From Crotophaga sulcirostris (taxonomy: Eukaryota; Chordata; Aves; Cuculiformes; Crotophagidae), in NCBI GenBank assembly GCA_013397455.1, contig VYZB01000035.1, positions 2,839,729 to 2,903,728 of the forward strand: DNA of 64,000 bases. Direction: 5' to 3'. Of this stretch, positions 1-11,200 are shown piece by piece. The notes under the pieces are model-generated. The model searched no databases, was not told the origin of the DNA, and saw nothing but the letters and a program-made list of their open reading frames with translations. Each line of letters opens with the position of its first letter. Position 1 is the first letter of the stretch. A program made the position numbers and the translations under genes.

Positions 1-2660
1 TTCTTTTTCTTTCAAGTTGCTCTAAAATGTATCTGGTGCACTCTGGTGGCTGCTTCGGTAATTCTTAATTCGATGACTGCGAAATGTGAAACTGTAACTA
101 AGGATGCTGGATTTTAAATTATCCATACGAAGACTAATGAGCACATGAATTTATTCAGGTTTATCAAGTTTGATTTTTCTTGAATGCACCCTCTGGAGAA
201 ATTCAGATCTTGCCCATCAGAGCCCATATGCTACCTCACATAAATCGCAGTGGGGTTGAATGGTTGAGATTCTCATATGCTTTATATTTTTGCTCATGGT
301 CAGACAGCTGCTGAATTTTGCCTGGAGGTGTATCAGTTTCAGTAATAGTAATCTATCCACACTTATTTGTAGTGTGACCTTGCACAAACCCTAATATCAA
401 TTCTTGCTTCCTTTTCCCTATCCTGTAACAGGGCTAATAATATCTAGCTATTCATGAGAATTATTTATCATATGTTCAATTACATTGGCGGGTACCAAAA
501 AATGCAGCACATTATTTCCTTTTACACCACAATGTTTACTTTCTTTTGGTGCATGATTTAATAAGGATAAAATGGCATGGATTTCTGTATCCACAAGCAC
601 AGAGAACAGATGATAAATCTAGTACACTTTGCAGTATCTCCACATGAGGTATAAAACTTCAGGGGAAAATTTAATAACACAACTGGTGTTTCATGCAACT
701 TTTGGAAAGTGGGAAGTCAGCATGAATGTTGGGGACTAAGGGATTTTCACTGGTGACTCTGAATGCCCACTTTCTCTTGAGCTAATTTTGATGCAATTTT
801 GGTTTTATAAACCATGACATCACATATGCCACTAATTATAAAAAGACAGTGTATGTAATGGCTGCCTTATTTCTCCCATGGTGTCACCTAGATGTGGTGC
901 ACACTGAATGTATTCACTGCATATGTAGGTATGTTCTACTAGCATATGAAAGTGAAATGAAGATAAAAGAAAACCTCTGGAGCATGGTATCTCATGTTCC
1001 TGTTCAATCCTGTTTTAAATTTATACAAGGCAGAGTTTTTTCTGGGTTAATCATGCTACATCCTTTCTGTTTTCTTTCAGGGAGGGATCTTGCACCCTGC
1101 TGACCATCCTTTATGACTCTTTCTGCATCTATTCCAATTTGAATTCATCTTCCCTGAGCATGAAGGCCCTGAACTCTGTAGAGTAACTGGGACATTGTAC
1201 AACATGACAAATACTCTCTTAACTATTATCATAAACCTGGTATTGTGGAAAACATTAGCTTTTCTCATGGCTGCCTTTCCCATCAGTGCTTATAGTCATT
1301 CTATGACTGACTTGAACGTGTACATGATGCAGTGTGAGCAAATTTATTGACCAGCTTGCACATCGAAGCATACTTAGGAAGCTCCCTCTGAAATTTTTCA
1401 AAAAGGGATATTTACAGAGCAGTAGGAGGCATTCACTATGTTGTTATGAAAGTAATGCCATATGAATGCCAGAAAGCCTAGGTTTGTCTCTTCTCTTGGA
1501 CATTGCAACCAACATCAAACCCACTGGAGAGGAAGGGCCAGGGAAGATTCCAGTAACCCACAGCTCCACCTCTATTCTCCTTTTAAGTCAGGAAGTAGAA
1601 CCCTATATTGAGCATTTGGGGTGTAACTTAATGGATAAGCTGACCAGCTGAAGTTTCATCAAGTGAGATGGAGATGGTGCTAGCAAGTGTGGATAAGGTA
1701 CTTGCAAATAAATGTATTATTTGCTGCTTTAAAAGGCAGACTGTATCCATCACTCAGGTTCACGGTCTGTGTCAGCTACTCCCTCCCTGCTTTAGATAGG
1801 TCTGAGTAGTGGCTGGGGTAGCTTTTTTCAGTTTACATCTGGCCAGGAAGTTGAAACGATGCTCCCTCCCACATATGTTCACTATGTCAGTCTGCACGTT
1901 GACCGGGAGCTCTTCTTTTTGTTATCCTTCTAATTTCGCTTTTGTCTGCAGATTTGATTCACAGCTGAATTTGCAGCACAGAAACATCTGTTGAAGTAAA
2001 CATAGAGCAGCCACAAAGGAGAAGAGTTTCTTCTGAGTTTAGTGAGTCAGAAAAGCTCATGAAAATTGTGAGCAAGACGGAGCTATCCAGAAATGTCACT
2101 ATGAGTGGAGAAGAAATGCTTCAGAACAAAGAAAGGAACAATTACATGAGTCATGGGCTGCGAGAAAGAAAACCACTTCTCTGTAATGGCTTTAAAACTG
2201 AAGATTACCCAGTAAAACTTCAAGTTAACACAAATCAAAATATTCTTAATTCTTTCCTATTGACAAAAATATTCGTTTTGTGTCACTCTCTTTCATCCTA
2301 AACAAATCTTAGAAAAATGTTTCCTTCTCTTGCATTTTACACAATGCAATAAAATGCATCCACCCTTAATATGGAATATGTCAAGCTGTCAGTATTATTT
2401 TTCCTACTTTGAACTGAAAATTTTTTTTCTGAAATCAACATGAGTTAAAAAAATGGTTTATACCAACTCAGAACTGCATTTTCCAGAAGTTCAACTCAAA
2501 TCCAAAAGAAGGGCACCATTCTTTAACCCCATGTGAAATCCTGACTACAGTCTGAGAAATATCATATTAACAGGAAAACATATCTTAAAACTGTGTCTGT
2601 AAGCATCAGCGACAAATCAGAAAGGAGGAAGAGAAGTCCCAGCATTCTTGCTTGTCTTAC
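1..2660. other. Non-coding, presumed ARHGAP18 intron
   Basis: Apart from the MIR-like fragment at 370-480 I see nothing recognisable. The exon coding the PPFDRS region of ARHGAP18 is not visible here, so it should lie left of the window. Confidence 0.5.
370..480. mobile_element. MIR-like core SINE fragment
   Basis: GTGTGACCTTGCACAA, then CTTCCTTTTCCCTATCCTGT, AACAGGGCTAATAATATCTA and an ATGAGAATTATTTATCAT end follow the order of the MIR 'GTGTGACCTTGGGCAAGT...TTTCC.CATCTGTAAAA.GGG.ATAATAAT' segment. MIRs are old amniote SINEs and rare in birds. The divergence makes the call moderate. Confidence 0.5.
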
Positions 2661-2704
2661 CTTTTCCATCAGCTTACTGGGTTTGGTTCTGTTATGCTTG
2701 CGCT
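2661..2704 (-). CDS. ARHGAP18: Candidate N-terminal coding exon of ARHGAP18
   Basis: On the minus strand a pyrimidine-rich tract ends TTTTTACAG, then AGCGCAAGC... runs to a donor GGAAAAG|gtaaga. Only one frame is open; it reads RKHNRTKPSKLMEK and ends in phase 0. A second AG two bases into the exon gives an alternative 42-nt, phase-0 exon (2661-2702). ARHGAP18 is a Rho GTPase-activating protein acting on the actin cytoskeleton. Mammalian ARHGAP18, as I remember it, has KVMEK just before a conserved PPFDRS, so KLMEK at an exon end fits. Position and strand fit too: ARHGAP18 lies downstream of TMEM244, same strand, in human. The next exon would be left of base 1. The match is short, and another gene or a false exon remains possible. 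Confidence 0.5.
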
Positions 2705-4752
2705 CTGTAAAAATTCATGAATTAACACAACCAATTTTTTTTCTAAAGCTTTTACATAACACTTAGCACTTCTAATTTTGAGTTAAATAAAATTTGAATG
2801 TAAGTGTATGATAGTTGAGATCGGAAGATATTTTTCAATAGCATTATTATAACAAATATTGGCCAAATGCTGAACAAAAAAATCCACAAATATAAACTGT
2901 TGGAAAAAAATGGTTATTTATTTCTGATAGTACTTCTGATGCTTTTTATTTGCTCTTCATAGCTATTCAAAAGTAACCCTCACATAACTCTCACGAATAA
3001 CAACTACAAGGAAAATTAACGTGCATACTTATGCAAAAAATTGTATAAGAAATAAATATTTCAGGTTTTGTTTCTTTATGATTGAAAGTAGCCAGTGAGA
3101 AAACTGAAAAAATACCAGTCCTACAGCAAGCATAATGAAGTACTATTATAGCTGTACTATAGTACCATGTACCTAGCAATAACTAGAAAGTTCATGAGTA
3201 TTTCTAGACTGATGCATGAAATAGTGATAGACAGGTTTGTAGAGCAAAGTTCAGCAAGAGTGGCAGAAATACAAGGCAAGAATATACTACCAGTGCTAAG
3301 TATTTTGGAAGCGATCACTGATGTTACAGAAGGCTAAACTTGAAAGTCTGCCTACATCATGATATCATCTGTGTAATGTCTGCAGGAAAAATATAACATT
3401 TACAGTTCATTTGGAAGATATTAATCAAAAAATGATATTTATGTTATAGCAGTCAGATTTGCTTTGATTTCATATAGTAACATACTATTTAATAACTCCT
3501 GCTACGTACAATACTGTTCACCATATGTTCAGAAAAAAATGAGAGAAGCTGAAGTATCTTTTAAATAAGCCTGTATATGGGAAAAGCAATGTAAATGTAT
3601 GTCAATGTATACATACATGTAACATGTAAATACTATGAGACATCTATAACCAAGTGGCCTGAAATTTCAATCTGTGAAATGCAACTAAAGCTTCACTGGG
3701 AGGAATTAATACAGTTACAAACAAAATCAGAACCAGCGTGTACAGCACAAAAGAGGCTGGGGAAAGGGGTGGTTTGCAGAATAGGACCCACACATGTACC
3801 CAGCAAGAGGGAAGGGCACCCAGGGAATGACTCTGAGCCACGTGGCTGCCACAGGGAAGCAGGGCTGTGAGTGAGTGGTCACGATGTGTCGCTGCATCAG
3901 GATTTGGTCTTTAAAAAAAGAGCCATCTGCAGCCCTTAGCTAGTGCTCTCAAATCAGGGGATGTTTACATCTTGGCACTTAAAAATCAATTGAAATGGTA
4001 CTACTAACTTGCATCAGTGGAAGCACACATTTTCCTCAGGGACAGAGAACAATTTCCAGGACTAGGGAATGCCACCCCATATACATTTTTCATGTATTTT
4101 CACTAAATACAAAATCACATTGCCAGAAGGCACTATAATCTGGTCACTAGTATTTCCATCTCAGAATTTATATGAGTCTATCTGACTCTTTTCATGGGAT
4201 AAATTATCTAAAATATGAAGGAATCATCAGCTTCTCTTTTCTATCCTTCCTTGACCATAAAAGAAAGCACTGTACTACTTTACATTCTGTGAACTTGTGT
4301 GTATAAGAGACAGACAGAGGCAAAGAGCTGAGGACCACATTTTATGTTAATGAAAGGTATCATTTTTTGAAGGGGGACGTTGTTTCCAGCCAGAGTATCA
4401 TCTCCCTATCAGTAATGCATTTTCACAATCCCTGTATAGTAAGTAGGCTGGAAAAACTATTTTGTTTTTACCTCTTTTTTCCAAACTAAATTTTTACTGT
4501 CTTTAAAACTTGAACAATAAAACATAAGTACTTTCAGTAATTTGAACAGTTCACAAATTGTCACTGAAGGGACTCGTATGCAAATGTGTATGACAAAGAA
4601 ATTTGGTAGAAAATATTACAAAGAAGATACATCTGATACCATCAGCTCTACTGCTCTTGAGGGAATTTAGCACCTATTTAATTTAACTTTGTTTTGGAAC
4701 ATGTTACAGAAGTACATGTGGGGATGATCATCTGTAGGAGCTTTCATCTCCT

Positions 4753-4765
4753 TGCCACCTGCTGG
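4753..4765 (-). promoter_or_regulatory. CTCF-type motif, minus orientation
   Basis: The minus strand reads CCAGCAGGTGGCA, a full match to CCASYAGRKGGCR. It lies in the presumed ARHGAP18 intron. Occupancy is unproven. Confidence 0.5.
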
Positions 4766-7039
4766 CTGATGCACAAAAGCTTCAGCTGCGCACAAGTACC
4801 CCTGCTCCAGAGGAGTCTGCAGTTTTTCCAGAATTATAACAGTGAAATTAAGAAATATCATAAAATCCCCTTTCTGTTAGCTTAGCAGGTTAGGGGTAGT
4901 CAAGTAGCAGTCATATGAAAATTATATTGTTTGTATTTCGCTTCCCTCTGTGTTATCAGAGGGAATCTGGATTTAAGAGGACAAACTGCAAGATGAGGGA
5001 CAAACCAGAAGCATGCCAAAAACAGCACACAGGCCTCAAACAAACAAGAAAACCTCAAATATTGTCCAAATGTTTTTTCTCCCTCATTGCCTGTATATGC
5101 AGACATATAAAATCCAGCACCTATTTCCAAATCTTAATTGCTTAATTGACATTACCACAGACTGTCTTAGGTTCTGTTCTTAGTAGGGACACATATGATA
5201 AATATCCATAAATAGACAGAAGGCAAATTGATAAGTTATATGGTAAATGCCCAGGCTGTAGGACAAGAAATTAACAGATTTCCACAGCTGGGATAATCAG
5301 TGCTTGTGAAGAAGGTGGCCTTACTTCATCAAAGGCTCAAAAAGCAGTAGAAGTGAAATTATAAATGACCTTAGAATACAGCTGCTTTTTGGCAGCCAAA
5401 GCATGTGAAGCAACATGTTGACCGCACCAGAGTCAGAGACTGAGCCTCTGCTGATTTTCCGGGGACTATGGTTTCAGTCCCCTCAAGTTCCTGCCCTGTG
5501 AACTGAACATCAGCTGCAACACTTGAGCTCCTTTACTCTCTTCAGGTATTAGTTTTACTTTTACCAAAGAATCAGCAGAGACCATGTTTCTGTATGCTGT
5601 TTCTGGGGCTCCTGGCAATGAATAAACAGTTAAGGGGAAAAAGCTGCATGCCTGCCAAAATCATTGTTTTTTCTTTTCTAAGCCTGTTAGTTTCTTTCCT
5701 TCAGTTGCTTTGGGGCACCAATAAAAATTAAGACAAAATTTCTATAAAAGATTATTGTTGTTATAATAAGAGCAGATGCTTGTAAGAGCAGATTTAAAGC
5801 TGCAGATTTTTCTTCTTCTTCGCTCTAGCTTGAGAGTTATCTGTTTGTTGGAAGCATCAGGCTCCACACCATTACCTATGCAAAGTGCATTTCACTACAG
5901 TAATAACAGGAAGATATTTTCACAAGGAATCAGCACAATGTATAATATGTGCTGTAATGTATGCAGGAATATATATTGGAATATATAACCATAATAGTTT
6001 TAAATGTCTTAAGTGCTGCCTAAAATACTCGTGACATGGGCAAAACTGGCATGTTGGTTTTCCCCATGAAGCAGGCATATTGTTTTTCAGCTGCCAACAA
6101 GCTGTGAAATGGCAATAACTTTAGGATGTTGTCACATCCCACCACAACAAATGCCAGCCTCCAAGGGCGTCACTTATCCTGCTTCGGTCAGTGGAATTCC
6201 GTATTCTGCGCAGAATATTGTAACTATTTCAGTCAACCTAATTTCTCATTCTTTTGTCTGCAGGCAAGTACTTTAATGAAAAGCAAGGCTAATGTTTTAA
6301 AATGAAGCTTCATCACAAGTTGCTTCGCAAGGACCCAAATTTTGAAGTATAAAGATTCAGTGTGTGTGTTGTATTTTGTGTTATTCACATTTAGGGCCAG
6401 AAAGTAGAGAAGCGCTGCAATAGATGATTATGTGCTATTCTTAAATTATAAGCATATAGCAAAATACAGAATAATACTAGGAATATACACACAAATTTAC
6501 CAGTGGTGTTTTCTGCATTATACCTGGTGTTTGTTAGGAAGTCTTTTCAGCTCTTAAAGTACTTGGCTAACTCTTTTGGCATAATATACTCTTACTAAAG
6601 TAAACAAGTCCCATAATTAATAAAATAAGTATTGGGCTAAACTGTACAGTCAGATCAGGTTTTCAGTTAAGAGGCTGATTGCCCCCAATAATCATACAAA
6701 ATATAATGGAAGCCATGTTTATGTTCAAACAATATTCATATTTTAACTATATTAAATGCCATTTCTAATTCAGGGCTTAGTTGTGTATACCTTGCTCATA
6801 CAACTAATCCTAGTGATTTTACTGCCAGCTACTATAAGATCAGTTAAAAACAAAAATAAAAAAAACCCAAAGAGGGCAGAGAAGATGGTCTGCAGGTGAA
6901 GACTGGGACCTAAATTAGTAAGATACAAACCTTGATGGTGAAAAAAAGAGTTGTATCAATGGATCATTCACTGCCTCTTCCAGTACCAGAACTAAGGAGA
7001 ACTAACTATAACTGCAGTGATTCCAAATGAGCAGAAACT

Positions 7040-7340
7040 GGTTGCATTTCACATACTGTGTCATTATGCAGTGGAATTGCTTGCCACAGGATGCTGGGAA
7101 AGCTAAAAGCTTACACAGGTTCTTGGCAACTCTGGACATGTTCACGGAAAAGAAATCCATGGACTATTACTAAATACATAGAAAGAACATCTGGCTCAGG
7201 AATTGCCTGGCAGCATATGGCTGCAAGCTGGCAAAAGCATTGGGAATGTCAGCCCTGCTTTAAAACTGTTGTATGGGTGTCTTTTGAACACTGGTGAGAT
7301 ACCAGATAGATGGACTTTTGGTCCAGTCCAGTTAATTTTA
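7040..7340 (+). mobile_element. Old CR1/L3-type LINE 3' end, plus strand
   Basis: Contains GGAATTGCTTGCCACAGGAT, then GCTAAAAGCTTACACAGGTT, a GAAATCCATGGACTATTA segment and an end reading AGATGGACTTTTGGTCCAGT. These match, in order, the 3' region of old amniote CR1/L3 elements. It is diverged, hence ancient. Confidence 0.65.
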
Positions 7341-7646
7341 TGTTCAAATAGGCCATAATTAAAAATAATTCTAGTTCCTTGCAATAGCAAAAGTAATGTG
7401 AATCTGCATGAATGACAAAAAAATACAAATTATGATTCAGTACAAATGAGAACAGCATCAAAACCCCTTTATTATACTGCATTATTTTGAAAAATAACTT
7501 TTTACACCCTTTAACTTTATGATTTAATATCTTAAATTTCCTGAGGTTACAATTTTTTTATTAGACTTGAAAGCATCACCATTCAAGGAAATCTGAATCA
7601 CATTTAACATGCTGTGGTCACAAATAACTCCCAGGATCTCAGTTCT

Positions 7647-8259
7647 TGTTGCAACCTGGCCTGGACTGTCCAGGGGTTGTCGGGGGCAAGACCCTGGGTC
7701 TCCCCATACAATTCATGGGTTCAGTACCCACTGGGCTGAATGAAGGCAAAACAATGATAAATGATTGGTCCAAAAAGGAATTTATTTGTACGTGCATTCT
7801 TAGGGATAAGATTGGCATGGGTTTGCTAAATCTGTGTTAATGGAAAAGAAAGGAAGAGAGGAAAGGTGGAGAGAGAGAGCAAAGTGCAAGGACACCACCT
7901 GGGTTCCGGTCTTCTTCTTCTCCCAGGATGGTGGGTGGGTGCACTGCTGCAAATGGCCCCTCTTACAAAGTATTATTTATACTTTTTGGTGGGCCTGCAC
8001 AGTGCTTCTTCTAGGAAAGTTCTGGAACTGAGTTTGGGAGGGGGCTCTGGGGTCCAAGATGGGTCCAAGGTATCCTTCTGCCCCTGCTCTCCCTAGCAGA
8101 AGACTACAGCATGACCTCTCTGGGCAGCAAGCGCAGCTGGGCTGCTTGAGAGAGTGAGATACGGCTGAAGGACACTGCCTCTGCTGCAGCCAAAACTAAG
8201 TAGTTTAAGGCAGGAAAACAAGAGGTTTCAAGGCAGTCAAAATGAATCAGTCTGTTACA
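7647..8259 (-). mobile_element. Solo LTR, ERVL-like, with 5-bp target duplication
   Basis: A 613-bp block bounded by TGTTGCAACC and CTGTTACA, so TG...CA on both strands, and flanked by identical GTTCT at 7642-7646 and 8260-8264. On the minus strand a TATAAATA box lies at 7981-7974 and an AATAAA signal at 7786-7781, in the order and spacing of an LTR, so the element is antisense to the window. No internal retroviral sequence adjoins it, which indicates recombination to a solo LTR. A 5-bp duplication suits the ERVL class, but the family name cannot be fixed here. Short frames inside it are not genes. Confidence 0.87.
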
Positions 8260-11200
8260 GTTCTAAACCTGGATCTTGTGATGCACAGGTTGGCCTGGTC
8301 CAGCTTTGCAGAAATGAAGCAATTCTTCAATTCTAACCCCTGTAGTTGAAACATTATAAACACAGAATAACATTGACATTGTAGTTATCTGCAGAACACA
8401 GGCCCCTTTCTAAATCGCAAGCCAAGTTTTTAGCTCATAGTGGGTGTTCAGTGTTAGCTTAATTCAGTGAATTACGTATTAGCAAAATAAACAAGCATTT
8501 AAATTTTAATGGTGCGTTTTAGTCAGGTGAAACTTTTGTGTTTATGTCCTGATTGGAAATGTAAACATCAAAAATGTCAATGGACAAACAGAAAAATGTC
8601 CTCTGCATCACTTCAAATGTCTAAGTGATACTTTGAGTTAAAGAATTACAACCGTCAAGTACATTTTACTAAAGCAGAAAGTACAAATTTTAAGAATAAT
8701 TCTGGATTGAACACTTACTAAAAAAAAGATCTGGTCTCACTATAAATTGTCAGAATATAGTATCAGCTCCTATGTCCTTCTAAAAAAATACACTCACATG
8801 CATCCTCACAATCCAGCTCATACTGATAGATTCACACTGTCCTGCTGATCGTTTGGTTTTGGTGTTATGTTTGAGGCAGCAGGACTGAAATCTAAGAATG
8901 CATTTTAAATAAACTAGATTTCCTTCAGACTCAACCAAGGTAGATGGTGCAAACAAAAGAACCCTCACAAGAACTCATTTGTTTAAAGATTATCTTAAAT
9001 ACAGTTTATAGAACAGGCCCTTAATATAAGCACAGTATTCCATATTTTGTTCCCTTCCATTTCATACCTAAACATTTGATCACTATCCATACATTCTGCA
9101 GTTATAAAAGTAACTGCAACATTTAATTCTACCTATTAGCACTAGTAATATTTTAATTCAGTCCAACTATTCATATTTGCATGCAGAGGCTCATTACCAG
9201 AAACAGCTGATACAATAGAGTACTGCAGAATCCAGTAATTTGCTAAGCTAACAATTTTAGCATTTCTCTTAGCTATCACAAAAGTATGCCCAAAGATCCT
9301 GTGAATTACAGATTTGTGGCTGCACAAACCCCAAAGCATTATTCTAGAAGTGAAAGAGAAGTTCAGGTTCTTCCTAGTAGGTCCATTGTGTGTTCCAGCC
9401 CTCTGAAATCATCATCTTCCAACATGAAGTAAGGAATTCTGTTTCTCATAGTGCGTATTTGCTAGGAAGAGCAGACAGCAGAGTAGGACCATCTGTCCAT
9501 TCTGTCCTGCTGTTAAGATAGTATTTTGTGTTTTGCAAAACAGGGAGCAGTTTTGTTTTTGTGACTCTCAACAGTAACTGGGCTGGTGTAGATGGATTTT
9601 GGGAGACCTTGGCCATGAACTCCTTCCCTCCCAACAGAAGCTGGGAATTCGTCCACTGGAAGTTAAGATCTAGCTTTGAGTATTTCTGCTGTGAATAATT
9701 ACATTTGTTTATAATAACAGTCTGATTCAGAGTATAACAGTTCCCAAACTGACACTCACATAATCCTTTCCCTCTTTCCTGAGTATTAGTGGTATCCTTA
9801 GCACGATCTAGAGCAGACAGAGTACTTGGTAATGGTGGGATCCTTCAGTTCTGAGGAGTTTCTGCTCTTGAAAGGTACCGAATTATTTGCCTAACTTTTC
9901 AGGCCTTTTCCTTCTACCTTCTATCCATGTCTTATTTCACTGTGTTCCCAAGCTAAACTCAGAAAATATCCATACAAGGGACAGGATTTTCAAGCAAAAT
10001 TCTCCCACTTCACAGCAAACAGTGGTCACTCTTCTGTGCACCTCCAACTCAAAAGCAGATTACAAAAAAAAATACAAATGTTTGGTCTTCTGCTTTCAAG
10101 CAATACTTTTTAATTTAGCAAGCCTTTATTTTACCTCCCATACCAAATGTATTCAATATATGTGAACGTACTGGTAGCTGTCAGTCAAATCAATGAATGA
10201 GTTTCAGAACACCAAGTTTCACCTAAATACCCCAACAATTTGAAGCTCAGGGAATACTTGAGGGATATATCATTTCATGTCCTGAAAGTAGCAGCTAGGA
10301 GGAAATAAAAAAATGTCAGCCTGTTGCCCAGCTCTAGTAGCTTCAAAAGACTCTAAAAGCTTCATACCTGGCCTCCTGCCAAGAGCACCAAAGTGTCATG
10401 ACATGCAATGCTTACTTTTTTTAATGTGCCCCAGATGTTTGTTTTTATCCACATTACAGGTTTTGGATCCTGGCATGCTACTAACGACAGAATTAAAAAC
10501 TAAGTGTTGCTGCAGAACACTGTTGGTAAGTTCTCTGGGTACTTACTAAAGCAGGTACCAAAATTTAAATAAGACTACACTATATGTAGTATGTGTACAC
10601 ATTTAAGAGGTTTTTATTGTGATAAATATGCACGTTTATTAAAACATAAACTGGAAAGACTGAGCTTGTAATGGTGCAAGCAACCACCTACCACAATTTT
10701 TTTTCATTAGAGTAACAAGGAAACAGCTGTTATCAGATGGCAGCATGATGCCAGCAGCCAAACAGGAAGGATTACAGCGTTCAAGTCATCTTAATCCTAG
10801 TGCATAAGCATTAATAGAGGCTTTTCTTTCATCACAAATGACTAATGTAGCTAACCTGGAACATGGCCTGAACTTCTGATTACCTAAGAAAACTAAATGT
10901 GGTTGTTAGCAGTGTAATAGATGAAGTAATATTTCCTTCAGTAAAAATGCCATGAAGGATTTATAAATACAATGTAAACTGTTAAACGAATAGCAACATG
11001 GAACCCAAAACATTAAAATTGTATCTCTGCATTAGCTCTAAGAAATGTTGAAAGAAAACATAACATCCCATACTGCACTTAAACCTATTATATACAGGTC
11101 ACCACGATTTCCTTTTTACCAAATTGAACTGGACCTCATACCCTGCTGAGTGAGAGAGTTCAAGGGAAATTGCTAAGGGCACAGAGTGCAGGGGGAGTCA

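Noticed and set aside
9203..9227. Possible 25-nt minus-strand micro-exon
   Set aside because: The acceptor ends TTCTGCAG and the donor reads CTG|gtaatg, but its length does not help connect the neighbouring candidate exons and there is no protein match.
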